Below are positions 7,624 through 15,460 of a DNA stretch of 57,908 nucleotides, piece after piece (the first letter of the stretch is position 1; every line of letters begins with the position of its first letter). Below the pieces are notes generated by a model. That model was not told where the DNA came from, did not search any database, and saw only the letters and a program-made list of their open reading frames with translations. A program made the position numbers and the translations under genes. Source of the DNA: Verrucomicrobiota bacterium (lineage in GTDB: Bacteria; Verrucomicrobiota; Verrucomicrobiia; Limisphaerales; JADJPG01); the NCBI GenBank assembly GCA_016713365.1, contig JADJPG010000044.1, positions 1-57,908 of the forward strand, read 5' to 3'.

Positions 7624-9840
7624 ATGAACGAATCAATCGATCCAGAGTCACGCGCGGGAAAAGGTTCCCGCGCCGCCATCTCGCGCTGGTTGCCCACGCG
7701 CGCGCAGGCGACGCGAATCGCACTGACTTACGGGGCGCTCGGCGCGTCTTGGATTCTGTGCTCTGGCTGGGTGCTGCATTACTTTGTGAGCGACGGTCCG
7801 CTCGCCGCGATGCTGGAGCAGGTAAAGGGCTGGTTCTACGTCACCGTCACGGCTTTGCTGCTGGGCTTCTGGCTGGATCGATATTTCGCGCGCATCCGTT
7901 CTTCGGCCGAGCGATTGCAGGAGAGTGAATCCAAGCTGCACGCGGTGGGCGATAATTTGCCGGACAGTTTCGTTTACCAGTACACGAAGGATGAAACTGG
8001 CGCCCCGCAGTTTACCTACTTGAGCGCGGGGGTGGAGCGCGTGCATGGCGTTTCGCCGCGACAGGTTCAGGCGGACATCAGCTGTCTATTCTCGCAGATC
8101 GATCCGCTGCAACGTCCCGCTTTTGCGGAGGCGGAGGCGGAAAGTGCGCGACACCTGACGGACTTTGAGATGGAGTTGAAGTTCCAACGCCCTGACGGGG
8201 TGCAGGGCCTGCTTCAAGTCCGCTCTCGTCCGAAGCGGACCGCCTCCGGGCGCATTTTATGGGATGGACTGGCAACGGACATCACGGCGCGCCGTCAGGC
8301 GCAGGAGGCGTTGCGGGAGCGGGAGGAACAGCTGCGGCTTTTCGTGGAGCACAGTCCAGCGGCCATCGCGATGCTGGATCGCGACATGCGGTATCTCGTG
8401 GTGAGCCGGCGCTGGTTGTCGGATTACCGGCTGGGCGACCAGAATCTCATTGGCCGTTGTCATTACGACGTGTTCCCGGAGGTCCCTGACCATTGGAAGG
8501 AGATTCATCGGCGCAGTCTGGCGGGAGCAGTTCAGAAGCATGAAGGAGACGCGTTCCCGCGGGCGGATGGCTCGGTGGACTGGGTGCGTTGGGAGGTTCG
8601 CCCGTGGCGCACGGCACAGGGTGAAATCGGCGGCCTGATCTTTTTCTCGGAAGTCATCACCGCGCAGCGCCAGCTGGAGGAGCAATTGCGGCAGGCGCAG
8701 AAGATGGAAGCCATCGGCCAGCTCGCCGGCGGTGTGGCGCATGATTTCAATAACATCCTCGCGGTGATCATCATGCAGACGGAGCTGACGGAGATGATCG
8801 AGAACATGCCGGCGGAGGCGGGCGAGGGATTGAAGGAGATTCATGCGGCGGCCGAGCGCGCGGCGAATTTGACACGGCAGTTGTTGCTCTTCAGCCGTCG
8901 GCAGGTGATGCAGCCACGGGAACTGAACTTGAACGAGGTGGTCACCAATCTGGCCCGGATGCTCCAGCGCATCATCGGCGAGGACGTACGTCTGCAACTG
9001 TCGTTGAATCCGGTGCCGCTCTATGTCCGGGCGGACGCCGGCATGCTCGATCAGGTGTTGATGAATCTGGCGGTGAACGCACGGGACGCAATGCCCCGGG
9101 GCGGTCTCCTGACCATTGAAGCTTCGGAACGAGTGTTCACCGAACCCGCCTCGTTGCCGAACCATCCCGACGTGAGCCTTGGACGTTACGTTTGCCTGAG
9201 TGTGACCGATACTGGATGCGGCATTCCACCGGAATCCATGCCGCGGTTGTTCGAGCCGTTTTTCACGACAAAGGAGCCGGGCAAGGGGACGGGTCTCGGC
9301 CTGGCCACGGTGTTCGGCATTGTGAAGCAGCACTCCGGTTGGATCGAAGTGCGGAGCGAGCCTGGGCAGGGAACCGCATTCCGAATCTTCATTCCAGCGT
9401 GCGTTCCGCCGGCGGCGGTGCTGCCCGAAGCGATTCCAGCCCGGAAGAAGCCGTGTGGCGGCAAGGAGACGATCCTGTTGGCGGAGGATGATTCCGCCGT
9501 GCGCATCTCGACCCGAATCACGCTGGAGCGACAGGGCTATCGCGTGTTGGAAGCGGCCAATGCCGCGGAGGCGATCAGGCTCTGGCCGCTGCACCGCGAC
9601 GAGGTGTCGTTGCTGTTGACGGACCTCGTCATGCCCGGCGGAACCAGCGGACAGCAACTGGCGCAGCGATTGCGGGAGGAGAACGCGGAACTGAAAGTCA
9701 TCTTTACCAGCGGCTACAGCGCGGACATCGCGGGGCGTGAGCTTCGCTCGCCTGGTGATTGGAACTTCGTCCAGAAGCCGTTCCTCCCGGAGGATCTGTT
9801 GAAGGCGGTGCGCGGTTGTCTGGATGGATTGCGGATGTAA
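7624..9840 (+). CDS. Hybrid sensor histidine kinase (2 TM, two PAS, HisKA, HATPase, receiver)
   Basis: 738 residues. Two transmembrane helices lie at about 36-55 and 65-85, then two PAS domains (about 105-225 and 235-355), HisKA with the H-box GGVAHDFNNIL (His373), a HATPase_c domain with MNLAVNARDAMP, DTGCGIP and GTGLGLATVFG, and a C-terminal receiver with acidic pocket LAEDDS and phospho-acceptor in LLLTDLVMPGG. The phosphate is presumably relayed from His373 to the receiver. There is no DNA-binding domain and no partner regulator nearby. The N-terminal membrane segments leave almost no periplasmic loop, so the PAS domains probably do the sensing. Confidence 0.92.
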   Translation: MNESIDPESRAGKGSRAAISRWLPTRAQATRIALTYGALGASWILCSGWVLHYFVSDGPLAAMLEQVKGWFYVTVTALLLGFWLDRYFARIRSSAERLQESESKLHAVGDNLPDSFVYQYTKDETGAPQFTYLSAGVERVHGVSPRQVQADISCLFSQIDPLQRPAFAEAEAESARHLTDFEMELKFQRPDGVQGLLQVRSRPKRTASGRILWDGLATDITARRQAQEALREREEQLRLFVEHSPAAIAMLDRDMRYLVVSRRWLSDYRLGDQNLIGRCHYDVFPEVPDHWKEIHRRSLAGAVQKHEGDAFPRADGSVDWVRWEVRPWRTAQGEIGGLIFFSEVITAQRQLEEQLRQAQKMEAIGQLAGGVAHDFNNILAVIIMQTELTEMIENMPAEAGEGLKEIHAAAERAANLTRQLLLFSRRQVMQPRELNLNEVVTNLARMLQRIIGEDVRLQLSLNPVPLYVRADAGMLDQVLMNLAVNARDAMPRGGLLTIEASERVFTEPASLPNHPDVSLGRYVCLSVTDTGCGIPPESMPRLFEPFFTTKEPGKGTGLGLATVFGIVKQHSGWIEVRSEPGQGTAFRIFIPACVPPAAVLPEAIPARKKPCGGKETILLAEDDSAVRISTRITLERQGYRVLEAANAAEAIRLWPLHRDEVSLLLTDLVMPGGTSGQQLAQRLREENAELKVIFTSGYSADIAGRELRSPGDWNFVQKPFLPEDLLKAVRGCLDGLRM

Positions 9841-10112
9841 GCCACCACTTTCTCACCTTAAACCAGGCCGCGTAACGCAGAGCCTCAGACATTGCGTCGA
9901 GCAGACTCGCGTCGATGCCCATTTAGGTCCAGATCGGCACGGTGAGGTGCAAGAACCAACCGCTTTCCAGCAATCCCTGAGTTGGACGCTGGCAGATTAG
10001 TGCTTCAAGTTGAGGTGAGACATGAGAGGATCCGTTGCTCGTCGGAAAGGCAGCGGAGCCAGGTCAGCTCAGAGTTCTCTGAAATGACACGGTGGAAAGC
10101 GGCGGGCGGGTT

Positions 10113-11165
10113 ATGAATGCTGAAACAATTGTCTCCAGTGAAAAACTTCTCGCGGACACGCAGAAGTGGAAGGAGATCGTGCTCGAGTTCCAGAAGCCCT
10201 CGCTTCCGCGCGCCGTCTGGCAGATCGTCAATACGCTCGGCGCCTACGCATTGTTGTGGTACTTGATGTATCTCAGTCTTTCGGTGTCTTGGTGGCTGAC
10301 CGTGCCGCTGGCGATTCTCGCGGGCGCGTTCTTGGTGCGGGTCTTCATCATCTTTCACGACTGCGGGCATGGCTCGTTTTTCAAATCGAGGACGGCCAAC
10401 GACATCGTCGGGTTCTTCTGCGGCATGCTGACGTTCACGCCCTATTATCACTGGCGCTGGGAGCATGCGATTCACCATGCGACGGCCGGCGATTTGGACC
10501 GGCGCAGCGTCGGCGACGTCTGGACGATGACGGTGCAGGAGTATCTGGAGGCGACACGCTGGAAGCGTTTCACCTACCGGCTCGCCAGGAATCCGTTCGT
10601 GCTCTTCATTGTCGCGCCTCTCTTTCTTTTTCTGGTTCTCCAACGCTTCTCCTCCGGAAAGGCAAATCCACGCGAACGCGAGTCGGTGCAGTGGATGAAC
10701 CTCGCCATCGTTTTGATGGCCGTCGGACTGGGCTGGCTGGTCGGCTTCAAGGCGTATCTCATCATTCAGTTGATCGCGATGATGGTCGCCGCGAGCGCGG
10801 GCGTGTGGATGTTCTACGTGCAGCATCAGTTCGAGGATGTTTACTGGGAGCGCGGTGAGCACTGGGACTTCACGGCGGCGGCCTTGCAAGGCAGTTCCTT
10901 CTACAAGCTGCCGCGGATCCTTCAGTGGTTCTCCGGTAACATTGGTTTCCATCACATTCACCATCTCAGTCCGCGCATACCGAACTACAACCTCCAGCGG
11001 TGTCACGACGCGGATCCGCTCTTCCAGACGGTGAAGCCGGTCACGCTCGTGACCAGCCTCAAGTCATTCAATCTCCGGCTCTGGGACGAGAAGCTGAAGC
11101 GGCTCGTGGGCTTCGGCGCGGTGAAGCATCTCAAGCGTCAGCCGAACCGGAACGGCAAGGCTTGA
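10113..11165 (+). CDS. Membrane fatty acid desaturase
   Basis: 350 residues starting MNAETIVSSEK. The three histidine boxes of the di-iron FA_desaturase family are clear: HDCGHGS (about residue 88), HAIHH (about 122), and HHIHH in GNIGFHHIHHLSP (about 287). Hydrophobic segments lie between them (LLWYLMYLSL, VPLAILAGAFLVRVFIIF, FVLFIVAPLFLFLVL, LAIVLMAVGLGWLVGF). It introduces a double bond into acyl chains at the membrane using O2 and an external electron donor. A ferredoxin gene follows 153 bp downstream on the same strand, a plausible donor. The ATG at 10113 is the first methionine that fits the family length. Confidence 0.92.
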   Translation: MNAETIVSSEKLLADTQKWKEIVLEFQKPSLPRAVWQIVNTLGAYALLWYLMYLSLSVSWWLTVPLAILAGAFLVRVFIIFHDCGHGSFFKSRTANDIVGFFCGMLTFTPYYHWRWEHAIHHATAGDLDRRSVGDVWTMTVQEYLEATRWKRFTYRLARNPFVLFIVAPLFLFLVLQRFSSGKANPRERESVQWMNLAIVLMAVGLGWLVGFKAYLIIQLIAMMVAASAGVWMFYVQHQFEDVYWERGEHWDFTAAALQGSSFYKLPRILQWFSGNIGFHHIHHLSPRIPNYNLQRCHDADPLFQTVKPVTLVTSLKSFNLRLWDEKLKRLVGFGAVKHLKRQPNRNGKA

Positions 11166-11317
11166 TACCGGCCAGTGCTTTGCTGTCAGGCGGCAAGAAT
11201 GGTTGGAGATCTTTCTGCCGCGCCGAATACGCGGACAAACACGGTGCGAAACCTGAATTGGGCTTGATCTTTGAAGGTCGCCCCGCAAGATTGCGCGCAG
11301 ATAAACATTCTTGAGTT

Positions 11318-11551
11318 ATGGCTGACATCGCGAACCGCTACCCCGAAAACATCACTGGCAAGTTCTACGTCGACAATCAATGCATCGATTGCGATCTCTG
11401 CCGCGAAACCGCTCCGACTTGCTTCACCCGCAATGACGACGGCGGCTACTCCTACGTGTACAAGCAGCCCGAGAACGAGGACGAGGAAAAGCAGTGCAAG
11501 GAAGCGATGGAAGGCTGCCCCGTCGAAGCGATCGGCAACAACGGCCCGTAG
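11318..11551 (+). CDS. Small [4Fe-4S] ferredoxin
   Basis: 77 residues, cytoplasmic. The cluster motif is CIDCDLC near residues 21-27 with the distal CPVEAIG near 69-75, as in single-cluster ferredoxins of the Bacillus type. Two extra cysteines (TCF and QCKEA) would allow a different or second site, though only the canonical four are needed. The rest is acidic (PENEDEEK), typical of electron-transfer proteins. A strong intrinsic terminator follows at 11573. It probably supplies electrons to an oxidoreductase, perhaps the adjacent desaturase. Confidence 0.9.
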   Translation: MADIANRYPENITGKFYVDNQCIDCDLCRETAPTCFTRNDDGGYSYVYKQPENEDEEKQCKEAMEGCPVEAIGNNGP

Positions 11552-11572
11552 TCGTCCGCTCCACTCGATTTC

Positions 11573-11603
11573 GCCCGCAGGTTTTCCCTGCGGGCTTTTT
11601 TTT
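11573..11603 (+). terminator. Rho-independent terminator after the ferredoxin gene
   Basis: Perfect 8-bp stem GCCCGCAG / CTGCGGGC (11573-11580 and 11588-11595), a 7-nt loop, and a run of eight T at 11596-11603. It lies 22 bp after the ferredoxin stop and just before the convergent cinA end, so it can also separate the two transcripts. Confidence 0.93.
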
Positions 11604-11626
11604 GCCCGCGTCGAATCCTGCGCTAG

Positions 11627-12886
11627 CTAAACGATCCCGAGGATCTGGCGGCGCAACAGATCGAGCGCGTGCTGGGAGGTGACGTTCTTGAATGTCTCCC
11701 GATCGAATGCGTTGAAGCGGCGATGGGCGGTGGCGCCGTTCGCGCTCGCGATTCCAATCCACACCGTGCCCACGGGCTTTTCCGGGGTTCCACCGCCGGG
11801 GCCGGCGATTCCAGTGACGGAGATGGCGAAGTCCGCCCCGGTTTTGCGACGCGCCCCTTCGGCCATTTCCTTCGCCGTCTCTTCACTCACCGCGCCGTGT
11901 GCGGCCAAAGTCTCCGCGCGCACTCCGAGGAACTGTTGCTTCGCCTCGTTGCTGTAGGTGATCAAGCCGGCGAGAAACACGGCGGACGCGCCGGGCACGT
12001 TGGTGATTCGATTCCCAATGGCGCCGCCGGTGCAGGATTCCGCGAGCGCGAGAGTTTGCTTCCTTGCGGTCAGCAGCCGAACGATCGTTTCCTCCAGTTG
12101 CTCATCGTCCGCGGCGAAGACAAGCGACCCGAGCAGTTCGCGCACAATGCTTTCCGCGGCATTGACTTGTTTCTGCGCGTCGGCTCCGCGTCCCACGAAG
12201 CGCACGTCCACTTCGCCGATGCGTGCGCAGTAGCCCAAATCCATTCCGGCGTCTGTCAGGTGCTTGAGGGGGCCGGCGACTTTTTCCTCGACCTGCGATT
12301 CACCCATGCCGGTGGTCTTCAGGGTCCGGCACACAAACGGCGCGGGCAGCGGGAAGCGTTCGGCGAGAATCGGGATTGCCTGATTCGTAAACATCGGACG
12401 CAGCTCGCGCGGCGGGCCAGGCAGCATCACGAGGAGCTTGCACGGCGAGCTCCCGCCGACATTGGGTTCGATGACCAGGCCCGGCGCAGTGCCATTGGCA
12501 TTCATCAACACCTGCGCTCCTTCAGGAACCATCGCCTGAATGCGCGTGCTGGCGGGCATCAGGCGCTTGCGTGATTTGAAGAAGCCGTCGATGTGCGCGA
12601 CGACGGATGGATCTTCGTGCAGTGTGCGGCCGAGCAGTGCCGCGATGAGATCGCGCGTGCGGTCGTCGCTGGTCGGCCCGAGCCCACCGGTGACCACGAT
12701 CAACTCGGCGCGGGCCAGCGCTTCGCGGACGGCGCCTTCAATCGCGGGACCGGAATCATCCACCGCAACCTGGCGGTTCACAGTGTAACCACGATCGGCG
12801 AATTGCCGGCAGAGCCATTGCTGATGAGTGTTCAGGACCCGCCCGAGCATCAGTTCGCTACCGGTATTGATCAGTTCAATGCGCAT
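11627..12886 (-). CDS. cinA: CinA family protein (NMN deamidase / competence-damage protein A)
   Basis: 419 residues starting MRIELINTGSELMLG. The N-terminal MoCF-like domain contains GSELMLGRVLNT and VVTGGLGPTSDDRTRD; the middle region includes LPGPPRELRPMF; the C-terminal CinA domain contains LALAESCTGG, FLAGLITYSNEAK and ISVTGIAGPGGGT. The C-terminal domain deamidates nicotinamide mononucleotide in pyridine-nucleotide recycling; the N-terminal domain is linked to ADP-ribose hydrolysis. Full length for the family. It is divergent from the secretion operon, so its promoter region shares the 240-bp gap with the operon's putative sigma-54 control region. Confidence 0.95.
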   Translation of the reverse strand: MRIELINTGSELMLGRVLNTHQQWLCRQFADRGYTVNRQVAVDDSGPAIEGAVREALARAELIVVTGGLGPTSDDRTRDLIAALLGRTLHEDPSVVAHIDGFFKSRKRLMPASTRIQAMVPEGAQVLMNANGTAPGLVIEPNVGGSSPCKLLVMLPGPPRELRPMFTNQAIPILAERFPLPAPFVCRTLKTTGMGESQVEEKVAGPLKHLTDAGMDLGYCARIGEVDVRFVGRGADAQKQVNAAESIVRELLGSLVFAADDEQLEETIVRLLTARKQTLALAESCTGGAIGNRITNVPGASAVFLAGLITYSNEAKQQFLGVRAETLAAHGAVSEETAKEMAEGARRKTGADFAISVTGIAGPGGGTPEKPVGTVWIGIASANGATAHRRFNAFDRETFKNVTSQHALDLLRRQILGIV

Positions 12887-12935
12887 TGAGCCCAAACATT
12901 TCAAGGCGGCTTCCAGAACGCAAAGACGAAAGCGC

Positions 12936-12956
12936 GGCGCGCAAGTCATGCGCGCC
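12936..12956. promoter_or_regulatory. Upstream dyad 1 (putative activator site)
   Basis: Perfect inverted repeat GGCGCGC/GCGCGCC with a 7-bp spacer. Its core GCGCAAGTCATGCGC (12939-12953) matches the second dyad at 13 of 15 positions and lies 32 bp upstream of it, about three helical turns. Its centre is about 108 bp before the start site expected from the -24/-12 element at 13028. Inferred binding site for the operon's own sigma-54 activator. Confidence 0.5.
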
Positions 12957-12968
12957 ACCGAGCAGTGC

Positions 12969-12987
12969 GTGCGCAAGTTCTGCGCAC
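12969..12987. promoter_or_regulatory. Upstream dyad 2 (putative activator site)
   Basis: Perfect inverted repeat GTGCGCA/TGCGCAC with a 5-bp spacer, core GCGCAAGTTCTGCGC (12971-12985). It is nearly identical to dyad 1, which argues that both are sites for the same dimeric DNA-binding protein. Centre about 76 bp before the predicted transcription start. Confidence 0.5.
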
Positions 12988-13027
12988 TTGAGGTGTGTCA
13001 AAGGATGCTTTCAGGGGAAATCGTTGC

Positions 13028-13043
13028 TGGTACGTAACCTGCA
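13028..13043 (+). promoter_or_regulatory. Putative sigma-54 (-24/-12) promoter of the secretion operon
   Basis: TGGTACGTAACCTGCA matches the sigma-54 consensus TGGCACG-N4-TTGCA at 10 of 12 defined positions, with the invariant GG and GC at exactly the required 10-bp gap. The ATG of the first operon gene is 84 bp downstream. Two matching dyads lie upstream, and a sigma-54-dependent activator is the last gene of the operon. Chance matches to such motifs occur, so this is an inference. Confidence 0.5.
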
Positions 13044-13126
13044 ACTGCCGGATGGTGTCGCAACCAGAGGAGCGCCAGAGCGCGCTTCTTTTGCACAACG
13101 TAAACAACAACCGAGTCGCAGATATT

Positions 13127-13672
13127 ATGAAGACATTGAATCGAATCCTCGCGCTGGCAGGCGTGGCCACCTTGCTTGCGCTCGGCACCGGTGCCGGCAA
13201 CGCCCAGGAAAACCCAACCCGTCCCGATCGCGGCGATCGTGGAGACCGCGGCGGTCGTGGAAACTTTGATCCCGAACAGATGCGCGTGCGCATGATGGAG
13301 CGCTATCGCGAAGCTTTCGAAGTCAAGGACGACGCGGAGTGGAAGCTCATCGAAGGTCGCATCACCAAGGTTTCCGATGCGCGCCGTGACATGAGCGGTT
13401 TCGGCCGTGGTTTCGGTGGACCTGGTGGTCCCGGCGGACGTGGCGGCGGTGGACGCGGCGGTTTCGGTGGCGAACCGAATCCCGATGCGGAAGCTCTCCA
13501 GAAGGCGCTCGAAGCCAAGGCTTCGGCCGACGAGATCAAGACGAAGCTCGCCAAGTATCGTGAATCCCAGAAGGCCAAGCAGGCCGCTCTCGAGAAGGCC
13601 CAGGCGGAATTGCGTCAGGTTCTTTCCGTGAAGCAGGAAGCTCAGGCTGTCTTGATGGGCTTGCTCCAGTAA
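13127..13672 (+). CDS. Small secreted Spy/CpxP-like protein at the head of the secretion operon
   Basis: 181 residues. A signal peptide (ILALAGVATLLALGTGAGNA) is followed by a basic RG-rich patch (RPDRGDRGDRGGRG), a helical segment, a Gly-rich linker (about residues 90-120) and a long C-terminal helix rich in Lys, Ala and Gln (KYRESQKAKQAALEKAQAEL). The helical, Lys/Gln-rich mature protein recalls Spy/CpxP periplasmic chaperones, but no LTxxQ motif is evident, so this is only a resemblance. It ends 30 bp before gspE and is the first gene after the putative sigma-54 promoter. It may be a periplasmic helper or a substrate of the system. Confidence 0.75.
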   Translation: MKTLNRILALAGVATLLALGTGAGNAQENPTRPDRGDRGDRGGRGNFDPEQMRVRMMERYREAFEVKDDAEWKLIEGRITKVSDARRDMSGFGRGFGGPGGPGGRGGGGRGGFGGEPNPDAEALQKALEAKASADEIKTKLAKYRESQKAKQAALEKAQAELRQVLSVKQEAQAVLMGLLQ

Positions 13673-13702
13673 TTGCCCCCAACGAAGCTGGCGCTCTTAA
13701 CC

Positions 13703-15457
13703 ATGAGTGAAAACGCCGACGCCCTGAAGCCGTTGCTCGATCAGATGGTCGAACAACGGCAGCTCTCGTCCATCGACGCCGACGCCTTGCTGCGGCAGTC
13801 GCGCGATGGGAAACTGGGCGCCGTGCCTTCCAGGTCCGAGGACGAAATCCTGCGCTGGATCGCGACCGAATATGCGGTTGACTACACCACGCTCGAAGAC
13901 GTCGAACCGGATCGCCAGCTTCTCTCCCTTTTTCCCGCGCGCATTCTGCTGAAGGAGCAGTTGCTGCCGCTGCGCCGCACGAACGGCACCGTCGAGGTCG
14001 CCACCAGCCGGCTCTTCGCCACGCAGGGGCTCGACGCGTTGAAGACGATGACGGGCCTGAAGCTCAAGCCCGTGCTCGCGCCGCGCGAAGCCATCGAGCG
14101 CGAAATGAAGAAGCGCCTCGGCGTCGGCGCGGACACCATCGGCACGCTCGACGAGGAGAAACCGTTCGAGGTTGTCGATGAAGACGGTGAAGGCGACACG
14201 GATCTCGACAGCGCCGCCGAGGACGCGTCGATCATCAAGTTCGTTAACCAGGTGCTCAAGGACGCGATCGAGTTGCGCGCGTCGGACATTCACCTGGAAC
14301 CGTTTGAGGACGAGCTGCGCATCCGCTACCGCATCGACGGTGTGTTGCAGGAGGTTCCCGTCCCGGCGCAGATTAAACGCTTCCAGCCGGCGATTGTTTC
14401 GCGTGTCAAGATTCTCAGCCACCTGAACATTGCCGAGAAGCGCTTGCCGCAAGACGGTCGTATCAAGATCCGCATCGAGGACAGCGAAGTGGACATCCGC
14501 GTGTCGGTGATTCCGATGCTGCACGGCGAGGCGGTGGTGATGCGTCTCCTGCGCCAGAACTCAAAGCTGCGCGGCTTGAGCACGCTTGGGATGGACAAGC
14601 GCGAGACGAATTGCTTCAAGCGCGTGCTCGACTTGCCGCACGGCATCATTCTCGTTACCGGCCCGACGGGCAGCGGCAAGACCTCAACGCTTTACACCGC
14701 GCTGAACGAAATCAACGACGCGGTGCGGAAGATTATCACGATTGAAGATCCGGTGGAGTATCAGCTCAAGGGCGTGAACCAGATTCAGGTCTCGGAGAAA
14801 TCCGGCCTGACCTTCGCGCGCGGGCTGCGCTCGATTCTGCGTCACGACCCAGACGTTATTCTGATCGGCGAAATCCGCGATCAAGAGACGGCGCAGATCG
14901 CCGTGCAAGCCTCGCTCACCGGTCACTTGGTTTTCTCCACGCTGCACACGAACGACGCTCCCGGCGCCGTGACGCGTCTCGTGGACATGGGCGTGGAACC
15001 GTATCTCGTCGCGTCCTCGCTCGAATCCGTGCTCGCGCAACGTCTCGTGCGCGTGCTCTGCAAGGAGTGCAAGCAGCCGGATCATTCGCCGACAGCGGAG
15101 GCGTTCAAGGTCCAGCTCGGCATTCCCGCGAGCGTGACCATCTACAAGTCTATCGGCTGCCGCGAGTGCCGCAACACCGGCTTCCTCGGTCGCGCGGCGA
15201 TCTTCGAGTGGATGGACACGGACAACGAGATTCGCCAGTTGATCCTGAAGGCTGGTTCGACGGACCTCGTTCGCGACGCCGCCCGCAAGGCCGGTATGAG
15301 AACGCTCGCCGAGGACGGCTGGCGCCTGGTGCGGCAGGGCGTAACGACGGTGGAAGAAGTCTTGAGCGTGACGACCGCGAAGGAAGTCGCCAGCTCGACG
15401 AAGGGCGATTCAGAAGGCGAAACGTCGCCTGCGGATCTCGCGGTGACGAGGGAGTAA
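13703..15457 (+). CDS. gspE: Type II secretion ATPase GspE
   Basis: 584 residues, cytoplasmic hexameric ATPase driving pseudopilus assembly. The N-terminal GspE_N region (about 1-150) binds the GspL-type partner. The catalytic domain holds the Walker A motif GPTGSGKTST (from residue 320), the Asp box ITIEDPVEYQ, Walker B ILIGEIRDQETAQIA and the His box STLHTNDA. The tetracysteine zinc element CKEC...CREC near residues 453-490 is typical of GspE/PilB. The ATG at 13703 gives the family N-terminus; a longer version from 13673 would begin at the previous gene's end. gspF follows after 3 bp. Confidence 0.95.
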   Translation: MSENADALKPLLDQMVEQRQLSSIDADALLRQSRDGKLGAVPSRSEDEILRWIATEYAVDYTTLEDVEPDRQLLSLFPARILLKEQLLPLRRTNGTVEVATSRLFATQGLDALKTMTGLKLKPVLAPREAIEREMKKRLGVGADTIGTLDEEKPFEVVDEDGEGDTDLDSAAEDASIIKFVNQVLKDAIELRASDIHLEPFEDELRIRYRIDGVLQEVPVPAQIKRFQPAIVSRVKILSHLNIAEKRLPQDGRIKIRIEDSEVDIRVSVIPMLHGEAVVMRLLRQNSKLRGLSTLGMDKRETNCFKRVLDLPHGIILVTGPTGSGKTSTLYTALNEINDAVRKIITIEDPVEYQLKGVNQIQVSEKSGLTFARGLRSILRHDPDVILIGEIRDQETAQIAVQASLTGHLVFSTLHTNDAPGAVTRLVDMGVEPYLVASSLESVLAQRLVRVLCKECKQPDHSPTAEAFKVQLGIPASVTIYKSIGCRECRNTGFLGRAAIFEWMDTDNEIRQLILKAGSTDLVRDAARKAGMRTLAEDGWRLVRQGVTTVEEVLSVTTAKEVASSTKGDSEGETSPADLAVTRE

Positions 15458-15460
15458 ACC

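Noticed and set aside
7415..7627. 70-codon plus-strand ORF ending in an ATGA overlap with the kinase start
   Set aside because: The overlap suggests coupling, but the translation has no protein-like pattern or recognised family and no ribosome-binding site.
8257..9657. Long minus-strand ORF (466 codons) opposite the hybrid kinase
   Set aside because: Shadow of a GC-rich gene: the translation is rich in Arg, His and Gln with no domain, while the plus strand has a complete kinase.
9904..10020. Minus-strand frame ending in LLESGWFLHLTVPIWT
   Set aside because: Looks like a gene remnant, but it is under 40 residues with no start and no recognised family.
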